From Actinomycetes bacterium (GTDB taxonomy: Bacteria > Actinomycetota > Actinomycetes > JAHEKZ01): a stretch of DNA of 64,000 bases. A model generated the notes under the pieces. It did no database searches. It had not been told where the DNA came from and was given only the letters and a program-made list of their open reading frames with translations. The position numbers were made by a program, and so were the translations under genes. Position 1 is the stretch's first letter. Each line of letters starts with the position of its first letter. Positions 63,389 through 64,000 of this stretch are shown here, one piece after another. The DNA is taken from contig JAJAYZ010000100.1 of assembly GCA_027118455.1 (NCBI GenBank), forward strand, positions 1-64,000, in the 5' to 3' direction.

Positions 63389-64000
63389 CGGCTTCGCATC
63401 AGGCGAGAGCAACTGCAGTGGCCGCCAAAGGGCCGATCGGCGATCTCGGCGGCAACTGGATGATGGGCGAGGCCGAGGAGCAGGCCACGGCCGCTGCGGG
63501 GATGGTCGACTGGCAGCTGTACTTCCTCGGCCGTCATGGGGTGCTCGGCGATGTCGACACCGACGTCATCTTGGCGGCCGCCTTCTTCTTCCCGCCCGAC
63601 CATCTGCGCCGAGAGTGGGGCACCGCCCGCGCACTGATGACACCGGAAGAAGGGCTCGGGCGGTATCTCGCGGTCTGCCATCAGTGGGGGCGTGAGCGAC
63701 TGGCCGGATTGGCTGACGTGGATCGTCTCTCCGAGCTTGGTGTGAAAGTGATCGACGCCTCCGGTGTTGTGGGGCTGCCGTTGTTCGCGGGTTGGCGAGC
63801 CGTTCCGCTCCCTCATTCCGGGCCGACCACCGGTGCCGAGCGCTGTGCCCAGGTGATGCAGGTGCTGCGTGAGCACCGGGGCGCCTGTCATGGGGTGGCG
63901 CTGGCTTCATTGCAGCTCGACCCACTTGTCGCCGTCCTGGCCAACCAGGGTGGGGAGCAGAACGCCGTCGAGTACGGATGGCAGCCGCCGTTCGCCAAGG
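63385..64000 (+). CDS. SCO6745-family protein, 3' end beyond the window
   Basis: The reading frame from ATG 63385 stays open to the last base (205 codons). It begins MTASHQARATAVAAKG, then PIGDLGGNWMMGEAEEQATAAAGMVDWQLYFLGRHGVLGDVDTDVILAAAFFFPPDHLRREW. This matches the SCO6745-type actinobacterial family (HTH-like alpha fold, unknown function), with later LGVKVIDASGVVGLPLFAGWRAVPLP. The start overlaps the dapF TGA by four bases, so it is coupled. hflX, which usually follows dapF in actinobacteria, is not seen in this window. Confidence 0.8.
   Translation, partial: MTASHQARATAVAAKGPIGDLGGNWMMGEAEEQATAAAGMVDWQLYFLGRHGVLGDVDTDVILAAAFFFPPDHLRREWGTARALMTPEEGLGRYLAVCHQWGRERLAGLADVDRLSELGVKVIDASGVVGLPLFAGWRAVPLPHSGPTTGAERCAQVMQVLREHRGACHGVALASLQLDPLVAVLANQGGEQNAVEYGWQPPFAK

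Overview
The window is chromosomal DNA from a high-G+C actinobacterium (class Actinomycetes). GTG starts are frequent and genes are packed with 1-8 base overlaps. The gene order dxr-rip1-ispG-GNAT ... proS-DUF4439-rimP-nusA-ylxR-infB-rbfA-nrnA-truB-ribF-rpsO-pnp-M16-dapB ... thyX-dapA-rnj-ftsK ... rimO-pgsA-cinA-clgR ... DUF3046-recA-recX ... miaB-miaA-dapF is the one I know from mycobacteria and their relatives. A recA SOS box of the actinobacterial type and several actinobacteria-specific families (DUF3046, DUF4439, DUF222/13E12-HNH, LppM-like, SCO6745-like) agree with this. I cannot name a genus.

Region 1 (1-17.2 kb) starts in a broken DUF222/HNH gene. It then runs through isoprenoid synthesis (dxr, ispG) with a Rip1-type site-2 protease between them, two acetyltransferases, proS, a ferritin-like/Tat-lipoprotein pair on the opposite strand, and the translation operon rimP-nusA-ylxR-infB-rbfA-nrnA-truB-ribF. 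Region 2 (17.2-31.3 kb) holds a second, frameshifted DUF222/HNH gene facing ribF, then rpsO, pnp, an M16 peptidase, dapB, small membrane genes, an azlC-azlD-GNAT operon on the minus strand, a sarcosine-oxidase-like flavoenzyme, thyX, dapA and rnj. Region 3 (31.4-38.4 kb) has ftsK (read here with a one-base frameshift), a RodZ-like protein, rimO, pgsA, a CinA C-terminal amidase, clgR and a TetR-type regulator.

Region 4 (38.4-50.4 kb) is more mosaic. It carries a large secreted PQQ sugar dehydrogenase with Ig and PA14 domains followed directly by a decayed partial copy of itself, the giant helicase lhr, an LppM-like lipoprotein, a DUF3046 protein, an MFS transporter, and recA-recX with a LexA box lying in the end of the MFS gene. 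Region 5 (50.5-59 kb) is accessory: a secreted delta-60 propeller protein, an S9 peptidase, a Rieske oxygenase behind a perfect 26-bp palindrome, an intact DUF222/HNH gene preceded by a second LexA box, and a DUF1015-serA pair. Region 6 (59-64 kb) returns to core genes: miaB, an Rv2728c-like gene, miaA, dapF and the start of an SCO6745-like gene cut by the window end.

I see no rRNA, tRNA, CRISPR array, insertion sequence or prophage. No clearly new multi-gene system is visible. The best leads are the orphan palindromic operator at 53901-53926, the three DUF222/HNH paralogues in different states of decay (one with an SOS box), the frameshift in ftsK, the dehydrogenase pseudogene, and repeated short tandem duplications at gene ends.
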